DNA of 64,000 nt, taken from positions 1,587,001 to 1,651,000 of the forward strand of contig CM028886.1 in NCBI GenBank assembly GCA_016801885.1, written 5' to 3'. Numbering within the stretch: the stretch's first letter is position 1; each line of letters starts with the position of its first letter. This stretch comes from Toxotes chatareus. Its lineage: Eukaryota; Chordata; Actinopteri; Toxotidae. Below the pieces are notes generated by a model. That model searched no databases. It was not told the DNA's origin and worked only from the letters and a program-made list of their open reading frames with translations. Shown one piece after another: positions 1 through 12,390 of this stretch. The position numbers were made by a program, and so were the translations under genes.

Positions 1-531
1 TAGAGGCCCGAGGAGGCTTTTATTTTCACAAATGTTTAAAAATTTTTTAGGTCGAAGCAGCCCCCAGACAAATGTGAAATCAGGAGCTTAGAATTAACGA
101 TTCTCAGGCTGGAAGATTCACATGTGACATTATTCCTGCTTTCACACTGACTCAGATTCAAAGGGGTTTGAGTGACAGCGCCTCAGTTCTGTTTAACACC
201 ACGAATCAGGACCAATTAGTCGGATGGTTTCCCGCATTTCACATCTTTTCAGTTGCATTCAGTTTTGCATTTGGGCAGAAATAGTTTTATACTTGTTAAA
301 TCTGCAGAAATTCAATTCAGCCCTGCGTCGTTTTAATGTGCACGAGCTGTTTGTTTGTGAACATCATATAAATCCAGTTCCCTGTTTCTCAGCACATCAT
401 GTTGTCATAAGCACAAACAGTCATTTTTATAGATTTCAGCAAATGTTCATCAACCTCTCTCACACCGGCAGGACGCAAAATACAGACGGAGGGGCTGGTT
501 CTCATTAAGGAAACATACACATTTCTGTTTT

Positions 532-550
532 AAAAAAAAAAAAAAAAAAA
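532..550. repeat. Poly(A) run, about 19 A
   Basis: An uninterrupted A run next to ordinary sequence. It could be a mononucleotide microsatellite or the tail of an old retroposed sequence on the + strand. No retrogene body is recognisable upstream. Confidence 0.85.
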
Positions 551-593
551 GATGTGTTCACGTTTTTGTCCACATAATGGTTTGTACATAACG

Positions 594-595
<2 letters not shown>

Positions 596-625
<30 letters not shown>
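596..625. repeat. (AC)n microsatellite
   Basis: About 15 uninterrupted AC units. The 61-codon frame with a run of alternating C and V residues over it is an artefact of this repeat. Confidence 0.95.
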
Positions 626-627
<2 letters not shown>

Positions 628-1042
628 CATAGCTGCTTCGTGGTGCTGATTTATTAAAGCTTTGTGGAGCAGTTTGACCCCACTGACCAAAAACCGACTT
701 TCTGGGTTGCCAGGTTGTGAGAAGTCGCCTTTGCTGGTGTTTTGTGTTTGATAACTGTGTCGTTATAAATGTTTGTCATCCGGTAATAAAATACCGGTGT
801 GTTTCACACGTTGTGAAGGCATCACGTCTGCGCTGGTGCTTGTTCATCAGTAGATTCTGCTCTTTATTCCTGATGAGTTAAACAACCACAAACACACGTT
901 TCCCATTGGAAGATACAAACCGGCAGGTTGTTCCTGGTAATGACGTGTAACAGTTGTTTATTGCTAATTAATAAACAATTAGTTGATATGAACGATGATT
1001 GGTTAGAAAATGGCAGCTTTTATTGTTTGACTGGGGTCATTT

Positions 1043-1120
1043 CACTCTCAGTGGCCACTTTATTAGGTACACCTGTAAAATCATATGTAATCAGCAGCTC
1101 GGCCACAGATTCTGACTTTG
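1043..1120. mobile_element. Tc1/mariner-type terminal inverted repeat fragment
   Basis: The segment reads CACTCTCAGTGGCCACTTTA and continues TTAGGTACACCTGT. This closely resembles the terminus of a fish Tc1-like family whose end (other orientation) reads ACCTAATAAAGTGGCCGGTG. About 35 bases match well and the next ~40 decay quickly. No transposase remains beside it. A second terminus of the same family lies at 51338-51366, and an internal piece at 10548-10622. The match is from memory of the family consensus. Confidence 0.6.
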
Positions 1121-1176
1121 CACAGATAAGAATGTAAAGTTTGACACAGAATTCAACCACATGTGTATTACTGAGG

Positions 1177-1281
<105 letters not shown>

Positions 1282-1760
1282 GTGGTGTTGGACTGAGAGA
1301 ACCCAACACACCAACACAAACTGCGACCTCAGGAATAAACATGTCGTTAAATACACACTGAACATTATAATCCTCCTCAATGTGTCGCACTGGATTGTGT
1401 TGAATTGTTTAATGTGGCCTGGGAGTGTGTTACTACACCTGCCTTACGTCTTCATTGTGTTGATTTTTAAAGGCCACCCATATACCCAGGGTTGACCTTG
1501 TTGATGATGTTGTGTTATTGTGTTTTCTGAGTGATGTTGTTGATGTCAGAAATCAGGGTTTGGTTTCAGGAAGTCGAGTTTTACTTCCTCTGCTGTTGTT
1601 TTTTGTGATTTTTTTTGAGGGGGTGGGGGGTGGTGTTATGCCACTGGTGATGAGATGATGCTTCATGCGAAATTAATTGCTTATTGCTTGCGCAATGCGG
1701 ACATGCGCAGTGGAGCTGTGCATTCTGATCCAGATCGAGGCCGCGCGCACCCACGAGGAA

Positions 1761-1764
<4 letters not shown>

Positions 1765-1793
<29 letters not shown>
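1765..1793. repeat. (GT)n microsatellite
   Basis: About 14 uninterrupted GT units. Confidence 0.95.
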
Positions 1794-2280
1794 ACATGGA
1801 GACTGTTCATTATATATCTAAACATAAACATAAAAACATTATTTGGCAGAGAAAGATGAAAGAGGATAAAGACCTGACTGAACTCGTTTGTTTTGTTCAC
1901 TCGTCTTTTCTCTGTGAATCTCAGACGTTTCCAGACGTTGTGACGCTTTTCTATCATCTAATCTTCTGCACGTGGATTTTTAGGATCCAAATTTCAAGTT
2001 AAATGCGTGAACGAGTAAAAACAGATCAATTTAAGATTTCAAAATAAAATTTAAAAATGTGCCTCTTGGTTCTGTTCTTGAACACTGACCGGAGACCAGT
2101 TTATTACACACACATTATTACTGCAGCAGTGGGTGGACACGGTGTCTCCTATTCATACTAATGATAAATGAATATAAATCTTATTATCATCAGTGGATAC
2201 AGTGAATGAGTCTGCGGGCGGAAACGTGGCGTTTTTCATCCTCCCAACAGGTTATTTAGTTCACTGAGACTCTGCAGCCA

Positions 2281-2478
2281 AAACACTGACACATGAAAAC
2301 ATGAAAACATTTAAACATTTAAACATGAAAACATGAAAACATGAAAACACTGACACATGAAAACATGAAAACATTTAAACATGAAAACATGAAAACATGA
2401 AAACACTGACACATGAAAACATGAAAACATTTAATCATTTAAACATGAAAACATGAAAACATTTAAACATGAAAACAT
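2281..2478. repeat. Octamer minisatellite with higher-order repeat
   Basis: The tract is built from 8-base units of the type ACATGAAA and ACATTTAA. A marker AAACACTGAC recurs at 2281, 2345 and 2401, giving super-units of 64 and 56 bases. The difference is exactly one octamer, which suggests expansion by unequal exchange of multi-octamer blocks. No open frame or RNA role is visible. Confidence 0.9.
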
Positions 2479-3981
2479 TTTCCTCAGCTCCTTTAATCTT
2501 CCTGTTTGAACAGTATGAGAACAGTCAAGGCCTTTTGTTTATTTCTAAATCAAATTCACATTAAAATTATTCAACTGAAACTAAATTTTTTTTTTTCATT
2601 TTATTTTGCCTCGTTAAAATTTTAAATGTTTAGAAAGTAAAAGAAGCAAAAAAAATGCTGGAAAAAAGTCAAGTTAATTCACTGACTCATGGTTTCATGA
2701 CAACTTACATCTGCGTAATTAAAGTAAAAGTTCATTTAAAAACCAGACCCGCGTGCTCCTCAGGCTTCTCATCATCCCATCAGATTTAAGACATGAGATA
2801 TTTTCTGCCTCTGAACTTGCAGAGTGTGAAAAGACCGCGGCTTTAAAACAGCGATTTAAGGGACTTTTAATTTCTATGACCGGCTGTGTGCAAAGATTAA
2901 TAGGCGATTTAAAATATCTCCAATAATTTGTCCCATAATTAAAGAACCTGTTGACGTGTGTTTCGCTGAAGCGTGGCTCAGGTGAGGAGCAGTTCAGGCG
3001 CTGAAAGACGGAAACAGGTTTCAGGCGGATTCACCTTGTTTCTGCTGCGTGTTGAAGTGACTGGTCCTCAGCTCAGGACTCTGCGCTGAAACCAGATATA
3101 ACTCTACAATCAAGTCACAGTAATCAGTCATCAATAATCAATAACGAGTCATCGCAGGCAAATCAATTATTGTTTTCTGTAAAAAAAAAATAAAAACTGA
3201 GACTAAATTTCCAACTTTCATTTTCACACACTCACCTGTTTACAGACATTTCTTTACCTCATGTTTTAACATGAAATCACACACACACAATGAATTTTTC
3301 TGTTTTGGATCCGTCTCACGGTTTTAAACAGATGATTGGACGAAAATCATTTTTATTTGATAAACGGAAACTTTTTTTTTTCATGTAATGCAGAGCAAAC
3401 CAGTGAATCAGAGAAGAAACTCAAATTCAGCAGCATCTGACAGGAGCGCTGCAGGCCACAGAAGGATGAAGCGAGTTTACAAATCAGAGTTTTAAAAAAT
3501 GCACTTTGATCTTTTCCCGTTAAAACACAGTTTTTCTGCTTTTACAGAAAAGAGAAGAAACACTGAAGAAATAATGTTCCGTGTGTAACAGAGTCTGGGC
3601 TGAGAAAAGAGGAATTAAATGTTTCTAAAAGGTAAAAGTTTGTCTCGTTAAAATCTCCAACATTTAACGTTTTCTCTGCAGTTTAAGTCACTGTTTAAAA
3701 AAAAAAATCATTCAGCAGCAGATCGTGGTTTAATCACTGCTGAGCTGTCGGTTTCATTTTACTGTTTTTAATTTGTGTTTTGTAAATTCACAGACAAACA
3801 TGCCTTCGAATGAAATATTCAAATTTCAAATTACACAAACTCATGAAAACACGTCTAATGTGCAGATTTAAAAATTTAAGACCATCCGTAATCCTCTCAG
3901 ATAAATCCGCTGTAATTTGAATTAACTGTTGAATTAACCAGAGATGTCTGTGGCGGACTACAGGCTGAGGAGGGAAAACAT

Positions 3982-3983
<2 letters not shown>

Positions 3984-4056
<73 letters not shown>

Positions 4057-4065
4057 GCGCGCGCG
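3984..4065. repeat. (CA)n followed by (GC)n microsatellite
   Basis: About 35 CA units run directly into a short GCGCGC block, all alternating purine-pyrimidine. This is a strong Z-DNA-type composition. Confidence 0.95.
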
Positions 4066-4251
4066 AAGACTCACACGCACGCACAAATGGCGCATTTGCA
4101 TGTTGTATCCCACGGTGGAAATCACAATGGAGAACAATTAATATGCGCATAAATTAAAAGTGAGAGGGGTTTGTGAATTCCAGGAACAGGCGGTCATCCA
4201 AAGAGGAGGAGAGAGGAGAGAAAAGAGGCTCTGTTCACACGGGACAGCGTG

Positions 4252-4589
4252 AGGAGGAGGAATATGAAGAGGAGGAAAAAGAGGAGAGGGAGGATGAGGG
4301 ATAGAGGAAGAGGAGGAAGGAGAGAAGAGAGGGAAGATGAGGACAGAGAAGAAGGGGAGGATGAGGAGGAGAAAGTAGAGAAGATGGAGGGGGAGGATGA
4401 GGGAGGAAAAACAGGAGAGATAGAGGAGCAAAAAAGAGGAGTATAAAAGAGAGAGAATAGAGAGATAAAGGAAGAGAAAAGAGACAAGGAGGGAAAAAGA
4501 TTGAGCTGGAAGAAGAGCAAGGAGGAGACAATGGAAGGAAAGAATAGGAAGAAGAGCAGGAGGAGGGAAAGATGGAGGAAGAGGAGATG
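4252..4589 (+). repeat. Long purine-rich (GGA/GAA) tract
   Basis: About 340 bases are almost all A or G on the + strand, built from degenerate GAGGA/GAAGA units with few pyrimidine interruptions. Open frames of 97-165 codons cross it on the minus strand with S/P/L-rich or, on the plus strand, R/E/K-rich products. They are composition artefacts. Such tracts can form triplexes (H-DNA). Confidence 0.85.
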
Positions 4590-4696
4590 ATGATTTTCAC
4601 ACTGATTGTGTATGAAGACCTGAAACGATGACGATCAGAGCTCATGTGTTTTATTTTAAACTGGTGTTTAACATCACTGATGCACAAACCTGTGTT

Positions 4697-4698
<2 letters not shown>

Positions 4699-4732
<34 letters not shown>
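4699..4732. repeat. (AC)n microsatellite
   Basis: Seventeen uninterrupted AC units. Confidence 0.95.
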
Positions 4733-4734
<2 letters not shown>

Positions 4735-4754
4735 CTCAGGCAGTGTTAGAGGAA

Positions 4755-4790
4755 GGATTGCGTCATCCTAAAGGATTGCGTCATCCTAAA
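4755..4790. repeat. 18-bp tandem duplication carrying an ATF/CRE-like half-site
   Basis: The unit GGATTGCGTCATCCTAAA is present twice without a gap, followed by a partial third copy (GGAT). Each copy contains ATTGCGTCAT, which resembles composite C/EBP-ATF elements. Whether it binds anything is unknown. Confidence 0.6.
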
Positions 4791-5822
4791 GGATGCTCGC
4801 CGTCACATGAAGAGTCAGAGGAACCGGAGAACAGATCAATCGGTGTGATGATAAACCGTGAGGATCCGGTTCAGGCTCGTTCTCTGCAGCAGCCTCTGTG
4901 TTTGCACATCATCATCAACCCTCAATTCCCTTTCATGTATTCTCACATACAGAGGGACAGAGACAACAGAGGACAGGACGTTTTGTCTCCACACCACAAC
5001 GGCACGTTTTCATGTGCAGAGGCTGAGTTTTACAGTGTTTGAGTTATTTGCTTGGTGATGGTTCGATGGTTGAAGCTCAGCTGTCATATATTCAGCACAC
5101 TGTGACTGTACACGGCTGTGGTTACTGTTTTTCGATATTTGATTCCAGTTAAGATCAGACTGGGATCCAAAGCTTGTCTGTTCAAACACGGTCAGAGAGC
5201 AGCTGTTACTCTTCATCAGTGTGAGATGCTGCTCATTTAAAACACAGCTGAACGTACATGACTGTGTAAGCTGACCTTGTTCTTTTAACATTAATAAGTT
5301 CTCCACAGAATCACCACGTCTGAGGTTCACCGAAGGATCTCTTTAACTGTTTGGTGTGTTGAGAAACCACTTGATCATTTTCAGTGGATCTTAGAACGTC
5401 TCTGAGTGAAGGGTTCTGTGTAGGAACTGCTCAGAGCAAACACAGCTCTAACACAGAAACCCTCCAAAATAAAAAGGGTTCCTGAAGCAAAGCTGCTGAA
5501 GGAGCCGGAGTCGGTTCTGACTGCGTTTGACTAAATTTAACCATCACCGTTCACCAAGCATCAAGTCCTCAATGCAATGCGAGACAGCAGGAGCTCGGAG
5601 GTCAGAGGTTACAGTGCTCCGGCTTCATCTCTGTGAGTTTATCATTTGAAAAGTGCAACAAAAGCAAATCGACACGAGGAAGGAAACCAAGTTTTCTCAG
5701 CTCTGTTTATATGTTTTTTATATTTACACTCATTTGTTAAATGCAACAACTGAAATACAACAAAAGACTGAATCAGTGAAGGCGCACAGAGGACAGGGGT
5801 TTCTGAATAAGCAGTGGATGAC

Positions 5823-5894
5823 ACCGCCCCCTACAGGTCAGGCAGGGTTTCTGACAGCGTCACCCATTTTTAGAGTTACGTCTCCCTCTAGTGG
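5823..5894 (-). promoter_or_regulatory. Pair of CTCF-like motifs
   Basis: Two near matches to the CTCF core, both reading on the minus strand, lie within 72 bases: GCCCCCTACAGG near 5825-5836 and CCCTCTAGTGG at 5884-5894 (reverse complement CCACTAGAGGG). Each has about one mismatch to the vertebrate core motif. Position far upstream of the mef2d promoter fits a domain boundary, but this is inference. Confidence 0.3.
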
Positions 5895-7144
5895 TTGTTT
5901 GAGTTTACTACAACAAATCGTCAGTCATCGTAGTTAACATGTATTAGCTCATTGGTTTATGTGATACGTGTTAATGTTTGTGTTACTGTTGTACTAACAC
6001 TTCTGCTACAACAGCTTGTACTGAGACCAAGATAAATCAGTTACAGTCCCAATGACAGAAGGAAACAGCGTTCGCCTCCTTAATCCTCTGCACAGTAATG
6101 TAACGTAGTCCATGTGATCCTGACCTGAACAGTGTGTTTGAGAAAGGAGTGTTAGTCACTCAGGAGCATTGAGCGTCTCTGAGACAACGTCCATTTTGTC
6201 TCTGATTTAATTGATGTGCATTATTCACATATATAAATGTATAAATGTATATATAAGTGTTCATAATGTAGATATACATCTAGATAAAGACGGTGTTTGA
6301 AGTCAAACCTTCTTCTGCTGAGCTGTTTGGATTTCCACCAACCAAACCATAATTTCACAGTGATGATAAAACATCTTACTTCTGATTTTATAGTATGGCT
6401 CTGTTAGTTTACTTTATGTGGCCATTTTGTGAACAGACTCAGAACATGGTGTGGATTTCTGCATGATACACCAGTGATAGGATCGACAACATCTGCTTTT
6501 TCACTGTTGTTGTAGGTTTGTGTCTAATCCAGTAGAGAGAGCTCAAACACATCTGTCTGTGCTGTCACAGTGTCCCCTCACCATCCAGTGACTTTGAGCC
6601 TGCCTCCATATATGTACTGTTCACTCATCTCTATCCTTAACAGCTCTAAGTGTACATTTTGTGTTGAACCATTACTCAGCCGCCTTTTTCTGTAACTTAA
6701 AACCTCCCTCGGTTTGAAGACTGATGCTCCTTTTGATAACAAAGCTTCCTGAAAACACTGCACGTTGTTCCACTGTCGTGCTTGTCAGCCCTTAAGCTCT
6801 GAATTCTGTTTGACCCCTTCACCGCCTCTCAGTGGTCTCAGATCTAAATTAACGGTTCCTCGCTGAGAACACCGGCCATTAGCTGAAGCTGATTGCAGAG
6901 AACCTGAACGTTTCAGCTTCAGCCTGCACAGCCAGGTTCCTCCTGACCTTCCCTGTTAATCCTCTCTGTGACTCTGCTCTCCTGATTGCCACACTTTAGC
7001 CCTAATTGAGGGGTACAGGCTGAAGAGGAGTGGAGGCGTTTGTTGGCTCCGTTGCCATAGACACTGAGCGTTGCTAGGCAGCCGACGGGATGCTGTGGAA
7101 GCGAAGTGCGGCGGAGCAGCAGGTCACTGCAGAGAGAGGGATGT

Positions 7145-7180
<36 letters not shown>
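7145..7180. repeat. (CA)n microsatellite
   Basis: About 18 CA units. Overlapping frames on both strands are repeat artefacts. Confidence 0.95.
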
Positions 7181-7182
<2 letters not shown>

Positions 7183-9043
7183 CTCATGCTGACCGACACA
7201 CTGCAGCAGATGGGGGACAGAGAGAGGACAGAGAGGCAGATAAGACAGGTCGAGACAAAATGAATGAAAATACCTTGGGACCGATGGATCACCTGCTGCA
7301 AGCACCCTGACACATAAAGCAATAAAATCAAACCAATAATAATTTGTCAATACTAGAATTTAAAGCTTTATCTTTATCTTTACCTTATGGCCCCTGAAAA
7401 TGAAGCAGCGTTTACTTGTAATCCAAAGTCACACGTTGCATGTGTCAGTGATTTAGATGAAGTTCCACCAAAGAGAGAGTTTTTGTTCCATGTCAGATTG
7501 TTTTGTTTGCATCTCTTCAGAGGCGTAAAGTAGGAAACGTAAAGTCACACACACTCTGTGTTTCCTCCTACAGGGTTTGTGACTGAAAGTTTATATGTTT
7601 TATGGATTTTACAGACACATTAAGATAAAATAAACATTTCCTCAGGGTTTGTATGGTAAAGCTGCTTTAATCCATGTTTTGGCCACAAGGCTCCTTTTCG
7701 TCCTGTGAAAAGCATCTGGTTTTCTGGCTGCTAACTGTTCCACTTTCCTCTCCAGCTCGTCTCTGACTGTGTCTGACTGCTGTTTGCTGCTGGGCAGGTA
7801 CTGGACACTGGGTTTAAACCTGCTGCCTGCTGGTGCTGGAAACTCTGAGGCTGAACTTTACAGGATTCAAATCTGAAAAACATCCACTGAGAAGTGAGCC
7901 TAAAAAAGTTTAGTGTCATACTTATCAGTAAGTGAGGAAGCTGATGTTGACCCACCAACTTTCAGAAATCCTGAAACTTGTGAACAATGATATTAATCTT
8001 TCATGGAAACAGACGGACATTTGAATAGTGAGGGAATGTGAAATGGAAAAGAGCCATAAACTCCTGAGAAACCGAAAAAGATCTGACCTCCAAAATCATC
8101 ACCTGAAAAGCAACAACAAAAAGCTCAGAGTAAACAGAAAAATAAACAAGGACGGGAGAGGATTAGGCCACACAGATAAGACAGAGACAGGGGAGGGAAA
8201 GGAAAAAGTGAAAAGTGGAACTGTCAAACGATAATGAGAGATAAGGAAAGACAGAGAGAGGAAAGAAGATAAGAGGTGGAAAAAGAGAGGAGAGGGATGT
8301 GAGGTTTGGGAGTCAGACTGAGAGCGAGTTACAGAAATAATACAAGTCTGCACTTTTGTTATTTTAATCTTAATTCTGTTTATTCTTCTGATTCGGCAGA
8401 ATATTTTAAAAAGCGGCTTCCTTGGTTTGCAGTGACAGGAGCAGAGCGTTGTAAACAAGAATAAACAGCAACAGACAAGACATTAACTGTGCAGAGGGCA
8501 AAATTCCTGATGAATCTGTCTCCTTAGCTGACACTTCTCTAATTTCTCATCATAATTTTCTCTCTAACATGGTCACAAACTGTGTTCACAGAAATATTGT
8601 CAGAGTCCAAATCACCCTCACGCCATTTGTAAATGTTGTAATTGACTGATGAGCCGAAACGTTAACATACTCTGGCTCATCAGTGTAAACTTACACTCGC
8701 ACCTACATATCAGTTCGTACTCAGTCAGGTACAATAGATCAAGAAGCCCGAACGTATGTACATTACATCTGCTGCATTACTTCTCCTTGTGTTTATTTTC
8801 TGTTACACAAACCAACAGACACAGATTAATGAATGGATTGCGATCGGATTTTGTGAGAACATTCGTGGTCTCCTGAGGATCAGTCCTACAGATGGGAAGG
8901 ATCACCATGAAATCTGAAAAAGAATATCCATGCTGCCATTATGAGTATGAGACGAGCATTGCATTTGACATATTGACACTTCCTGTTTGCAAAAACAAGT
9001 CTGGAGATTTAATAAAAATGCAACCACAGTTAAGCCATGATGT

Positions 9044-9063
9044 AAAAAAAAAAAAAAAAAAAA
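9044..9063. repeat. Poly(A) run, about 20 A
   Basis: Uninterrupted A run. No retroposed body could be recognised next to it. Confidence 0.85.
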
Positions 9064-10223
9064 GTGAAGACTGGATAAACCGTCTGCAGGATGAGTTTTT
9101 GCACTCTTTCCATTAAAAGGTCAGGGAAATACAAAGACTTAAAGTGTGATGTTTCGGTCAGGAGGTAGAATCACACACACTAGCGTGTCTTCACAGCGTC
9201 CAGATGAAAACACTAATCTTGCAGCTGGACACTCACAGAGCCGGTCCCAAATGGTGAGGTCATGGCCCTCGTGTGAACCACCAACATGGATTCCTGGGTC
9301 ACGGCTTAAGTCTCAGATTTGGGTAAATAAATGTACTTAAAGCTCTGCGTATCTGGGAAACAGAAACAAGCAGCAGATGTGTTTTGTTGCAGTTTAGATC
9401 ATTTGGAACAAAACGCTGCATGATCATTAAAGTGCTTGAGGGTTTCACCTTATGGAATTCAGACATGCGTGTGTTTATTATGTAGCAGGAGCTATGAAGC
9501 CATCAGATTACATGAATGCACATTAGTCTACACAGACGGACGTACAAAACACGGAGCTGACACGGTTTACGTGTAACAAGCAGGACAGTTTGTGAAATTG
9601 TACAAAGTCTTGGATCATTTTAGAGAAGCTCAAACAAACACATCCACAGCCTGACACACCTCTGCCGTTGTCGTCCAAAAACCTATTAAAAACACATCAG
9701 TGAGCCGCACTGTGGCACCAGGTGACCTGTTTCTTTATTACTATTAACACACACACACACACTGCAGTTTATTCTGACTCTGTCCCATATTTCTGTCTTA
9801 CAGCGGGAAAATCTCAGAGAGCAACAAATGTGTATTAATCCACAGCTCCCACCAAATGCACTGCCTCCTCCTGTTTGAGTGATTTTTGGTGTTAGAGGTA
9901 GCAGTAGCAGTAGTGGTAGTGTTTGTAGTAGCAGTAGTTCTTTTTTTTTCAAATGAAGCAGTATATTTGTGAGGGGCCAGGGTTAGAGGTCGGTCCAGAA
10001 AGTTCAGAAAGAAACTGAACTAACGCAAAATATGAGTTTTCAAAAATGTTAATGTTTCCAGTAACAGGGATCCTGCAAATGTTCCACAATCAGCCTGTGT
10101 TGATTCAGAAACAATGGTTAAAAGTGAACGATCATACAAAACCACATGTTGTGTCACGGCTACATAACAGCTGCATCATCTCCTCAAGCATTTTATTAGT
10201 GTGTGATCTGTGTTACTGTGTCC

Positions 10224-10227
<4 letters not shown>

Positions 10228-10256
<29 letters not shown>
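10228..10256. repeat. (GT)n microsatellite
   Basis: About 14 GT units. Confidence 0.95.
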
Positions 10257-10547
10257 ATGACAAATCAAATGAAAAACATGTCTTAGTGAGACGTTTTTGT
10301 TTGTTTGTTTCATTTTGGAGTCTCCAGAACTGCTTCAGTGCTCATTGTCTCTGGGACTCTGCTGTAACACCACTCTGCCTAAAGATATTCATCTCATTTG
10401 GTTTTGTAATGATCACAGACAAAGATTCAGATTGTTCTGACTCACTCAGTTTTGTTGAAGCAAGAATCTGGTTTGGTTTGTTGCCACAACTTCAAATATT
10501 ATTGCTGCTATTCTACATTTCTAAGGCCTTGTCATGTCAAGTCACCG

Positions 10548-10622
10548 GTGTTCAGTTGGGCTGAGATCTGGTGACTGTGAAGTCGGCGGCACGATTCACA
10601 TCGGTTTCATACTCATCAAACC
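10548..10622 (-). mobile_element. Internal fragment of a Tc1-like transposon
   Basis: The segment GTGTTCAGTTGGGCTGAGAT and the following TCTGGTGACTGTGAAG correspond to a well-conserved stretch of the fish Tc1-like transposase gene read on the opposite strand. The consensus has GGATTGAGATCTGGTGACTG. The downstream 'CATACTCATCAAACC' still aligns loosely. The piece is about 75 bases, too short and decayed to encode anything. Confidence 0.55.
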
Positions 10623-10792
10623 GTGTATCCTGTGTAGCAGCATCTGCTACCATTTCTGAATGAAATTATACAGTACAATGCTGCATGTTGGTGAAACTGT
10701 ATTATTGGTGTATGCAAACGTGTTGACCTGTTTGAAATGATGCCTGAGAAGCAACAGGGTCAGCAAGGCTGCCTCTCAGCTGAGAGAGCCTG

Positions 10793-10794
10793 CT

Positions 10795-10825
<31 letters not shown>

Positions 10826-10826
10826 C
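10793..10826. repeat. Compound (CTG)n-(ATG)n trinucleotide repeat
   Basis: About six CTG units run directly into six GATs/ATGs. It is short and lies outside any supported exon. Confidence 0.8.
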
Positions 10827-12166
10827 AGGCACAAACAGGTCAGTCTGTGCAGAGAGAGCATTCAGGCTGCACCTGGTGGTTTTTGCATGTTGGTGTCCTC
10901 CCCTGGCCTCTGTTTTCATGAGGAGTTTTATCATTCATAAATCAGAAAGTACAAAATCACTCACGATCCACTTTCGGTTTCCTGCTGCTCTAAGACTGTA
11001 AATTCTGCATTTCCGTTTGCTCTGCACCTGGATAACCATAACACCTACTGCATGTGTGAAAGTTGCTTTTTATACACATTTTCCTTATATCTAGATTGTG
11101 CTTGTTTATGCTTATTTACTTTTATTCTGTTGAGATCTGTATTTTTAGGCCTGACACCTCTATCTGTTCATGCTCATGCAGATTCAGACAGACTGCAGGC
11201 TGTGTGGAGAATAACCTGGTATCCTGGTAGACTGACAGCATCTGTACACACGGTCAGACATCACACATCAAAAACGGACTCAGACTCGCAACACTACTTG
11301 CATTCTTATGACTTGTTTCAGTGTGTGCAGCAGTGTTTGCATGTCTTTCTCAGTGATACTGTACATGAAGACAGAAAGGACGAAGGTTTTGGTTGCAGCA
11401 ATCCTGAAAATGAAGATGTGTCTGAGGCTGCTGATGCTATGAATAAAGATTTTGGTTCCAAGCGATGAATCGGACAGTTCATCTGTAAAATTTAAGAGTG
11501 ATTAAGACAGTGACACTGAGCATAAAACAGTGGGCCGCTGTGCACACAATAACCACACCGCTGAAATAACCACACTGACAGTGATTTATGGACACTGTGC
11601 TGACGAGCTTGTGTTGGTAAGTGCTAATCACTGAGCATTTACAGCAAACCTGTATGAATGTAGGGAGAGTTTCAGGAGGAGTGTTTTGGCTTATGAACCA
11701 GACATCTGATTCAATTTTACTGCTGCAGTGTTGAGAACATCTTCACTTGGTTGTGAAACTGAACAGTCTGAAAGCCTACCAGCAAACGACTGTAGGCTTC
11801 TACAACGGAGTGAGTAGAGGAAGCATGACAGCGATTGGATCTGACCTGCCATCACTTCATGATCACGTCTGTGTACGAGAAAAGGCTAAAATCCCATCAA
11901 AGAAAACGACGCCTCTCTTTACATGTTCCTCCTCCTTTTCGAGGAGGATTATTTTAAAGCAGCGCTCTTTGAAAACCATCAGAAGTGTTGGGAAAATGCT
12001 GCCTGTAAACTGTGAGGTTAGGTATTCTGAACTGCACAAACATGAATTCAAAATGCTCCTCTTGGTTGCATAACAAGTGTTCTCCAGTCATTGTGACCTT
12101 ATGCCCTGTCGAACACATTAGCAATCTTCCAGTATTGTGAGCTTAATTTTCAGGCTGAAGGACAAC

Positions 12167-12180
12167 GGGGGGGGGGGGGG
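12167..12180. repeat. Poly(G) run, about 14 G
   Basis: Uninterrupted G homopolymer on the + strand; G-quadruplex capable and prone to sequencing error. Confidence 0.85.
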
Positions 12181-12390
12181 TTATTGATTAATTCCTGTTT
12201 CTATCTGTGAACTCTCTGCTAAATATGACCAGCTGAGCCTATTGTTCATCCCAGAGCTGCAGTGTCCACAAACATGAGCTCAAGCTATAAAAATCCCACA
12301 GATACGCAGAGACATGTACTGGAACAAGATTATTGTGAGAATTTCAAGAGGCTCCAATTTTCTGTCTTTTTCTGATACACTTACATGGTC

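Larger units (their letters stand above)
4600..9040. other. Upstream intergenic DNA
   Basis: No exon is supported. Apart from the microsatellites and sites listed separately, the stretch shows an 18-bp tandem duplication at 4755-4790, two CTCF-like motifs near 5.85 kb and a purine-rich patch at 8160-8310 (degenerate GAGA/GGAAA). The rest is unique-looking and featureless to the eye. Confidence 0.55.
9064..12390. other. Upstream intergenic DNA
   Basis: No exon is well supported. The 138-codon frame at 11052-11468 has an acidic C-terminal end (SNPENEDVSEAADAMNKDF) that could be mistaken for an exon. It lacks a recognised domain and its left half is AT-rich and hydrophobic. A CTG/ATG trinucleotide repeat, a GT microsatellite and a Tc1 fragment are listed separately. 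Confidence 0.5.

Noticed and set aside
4138..4732. Overlapping 97-165-codon frames of S/P/L-rich composition on the minus strand.
   Set aside because: They translate a purine-rich low-complexity tract and a CA microsatellite.
11052..11468. 138-codon plus-strand frame with an acidic C-terminal end.
   Set aside because: No domain recognised, N-terminal half looks like translated AT-rich intergenic DNA, and no splice or polyadenylation layout as good as at 12929-13229.
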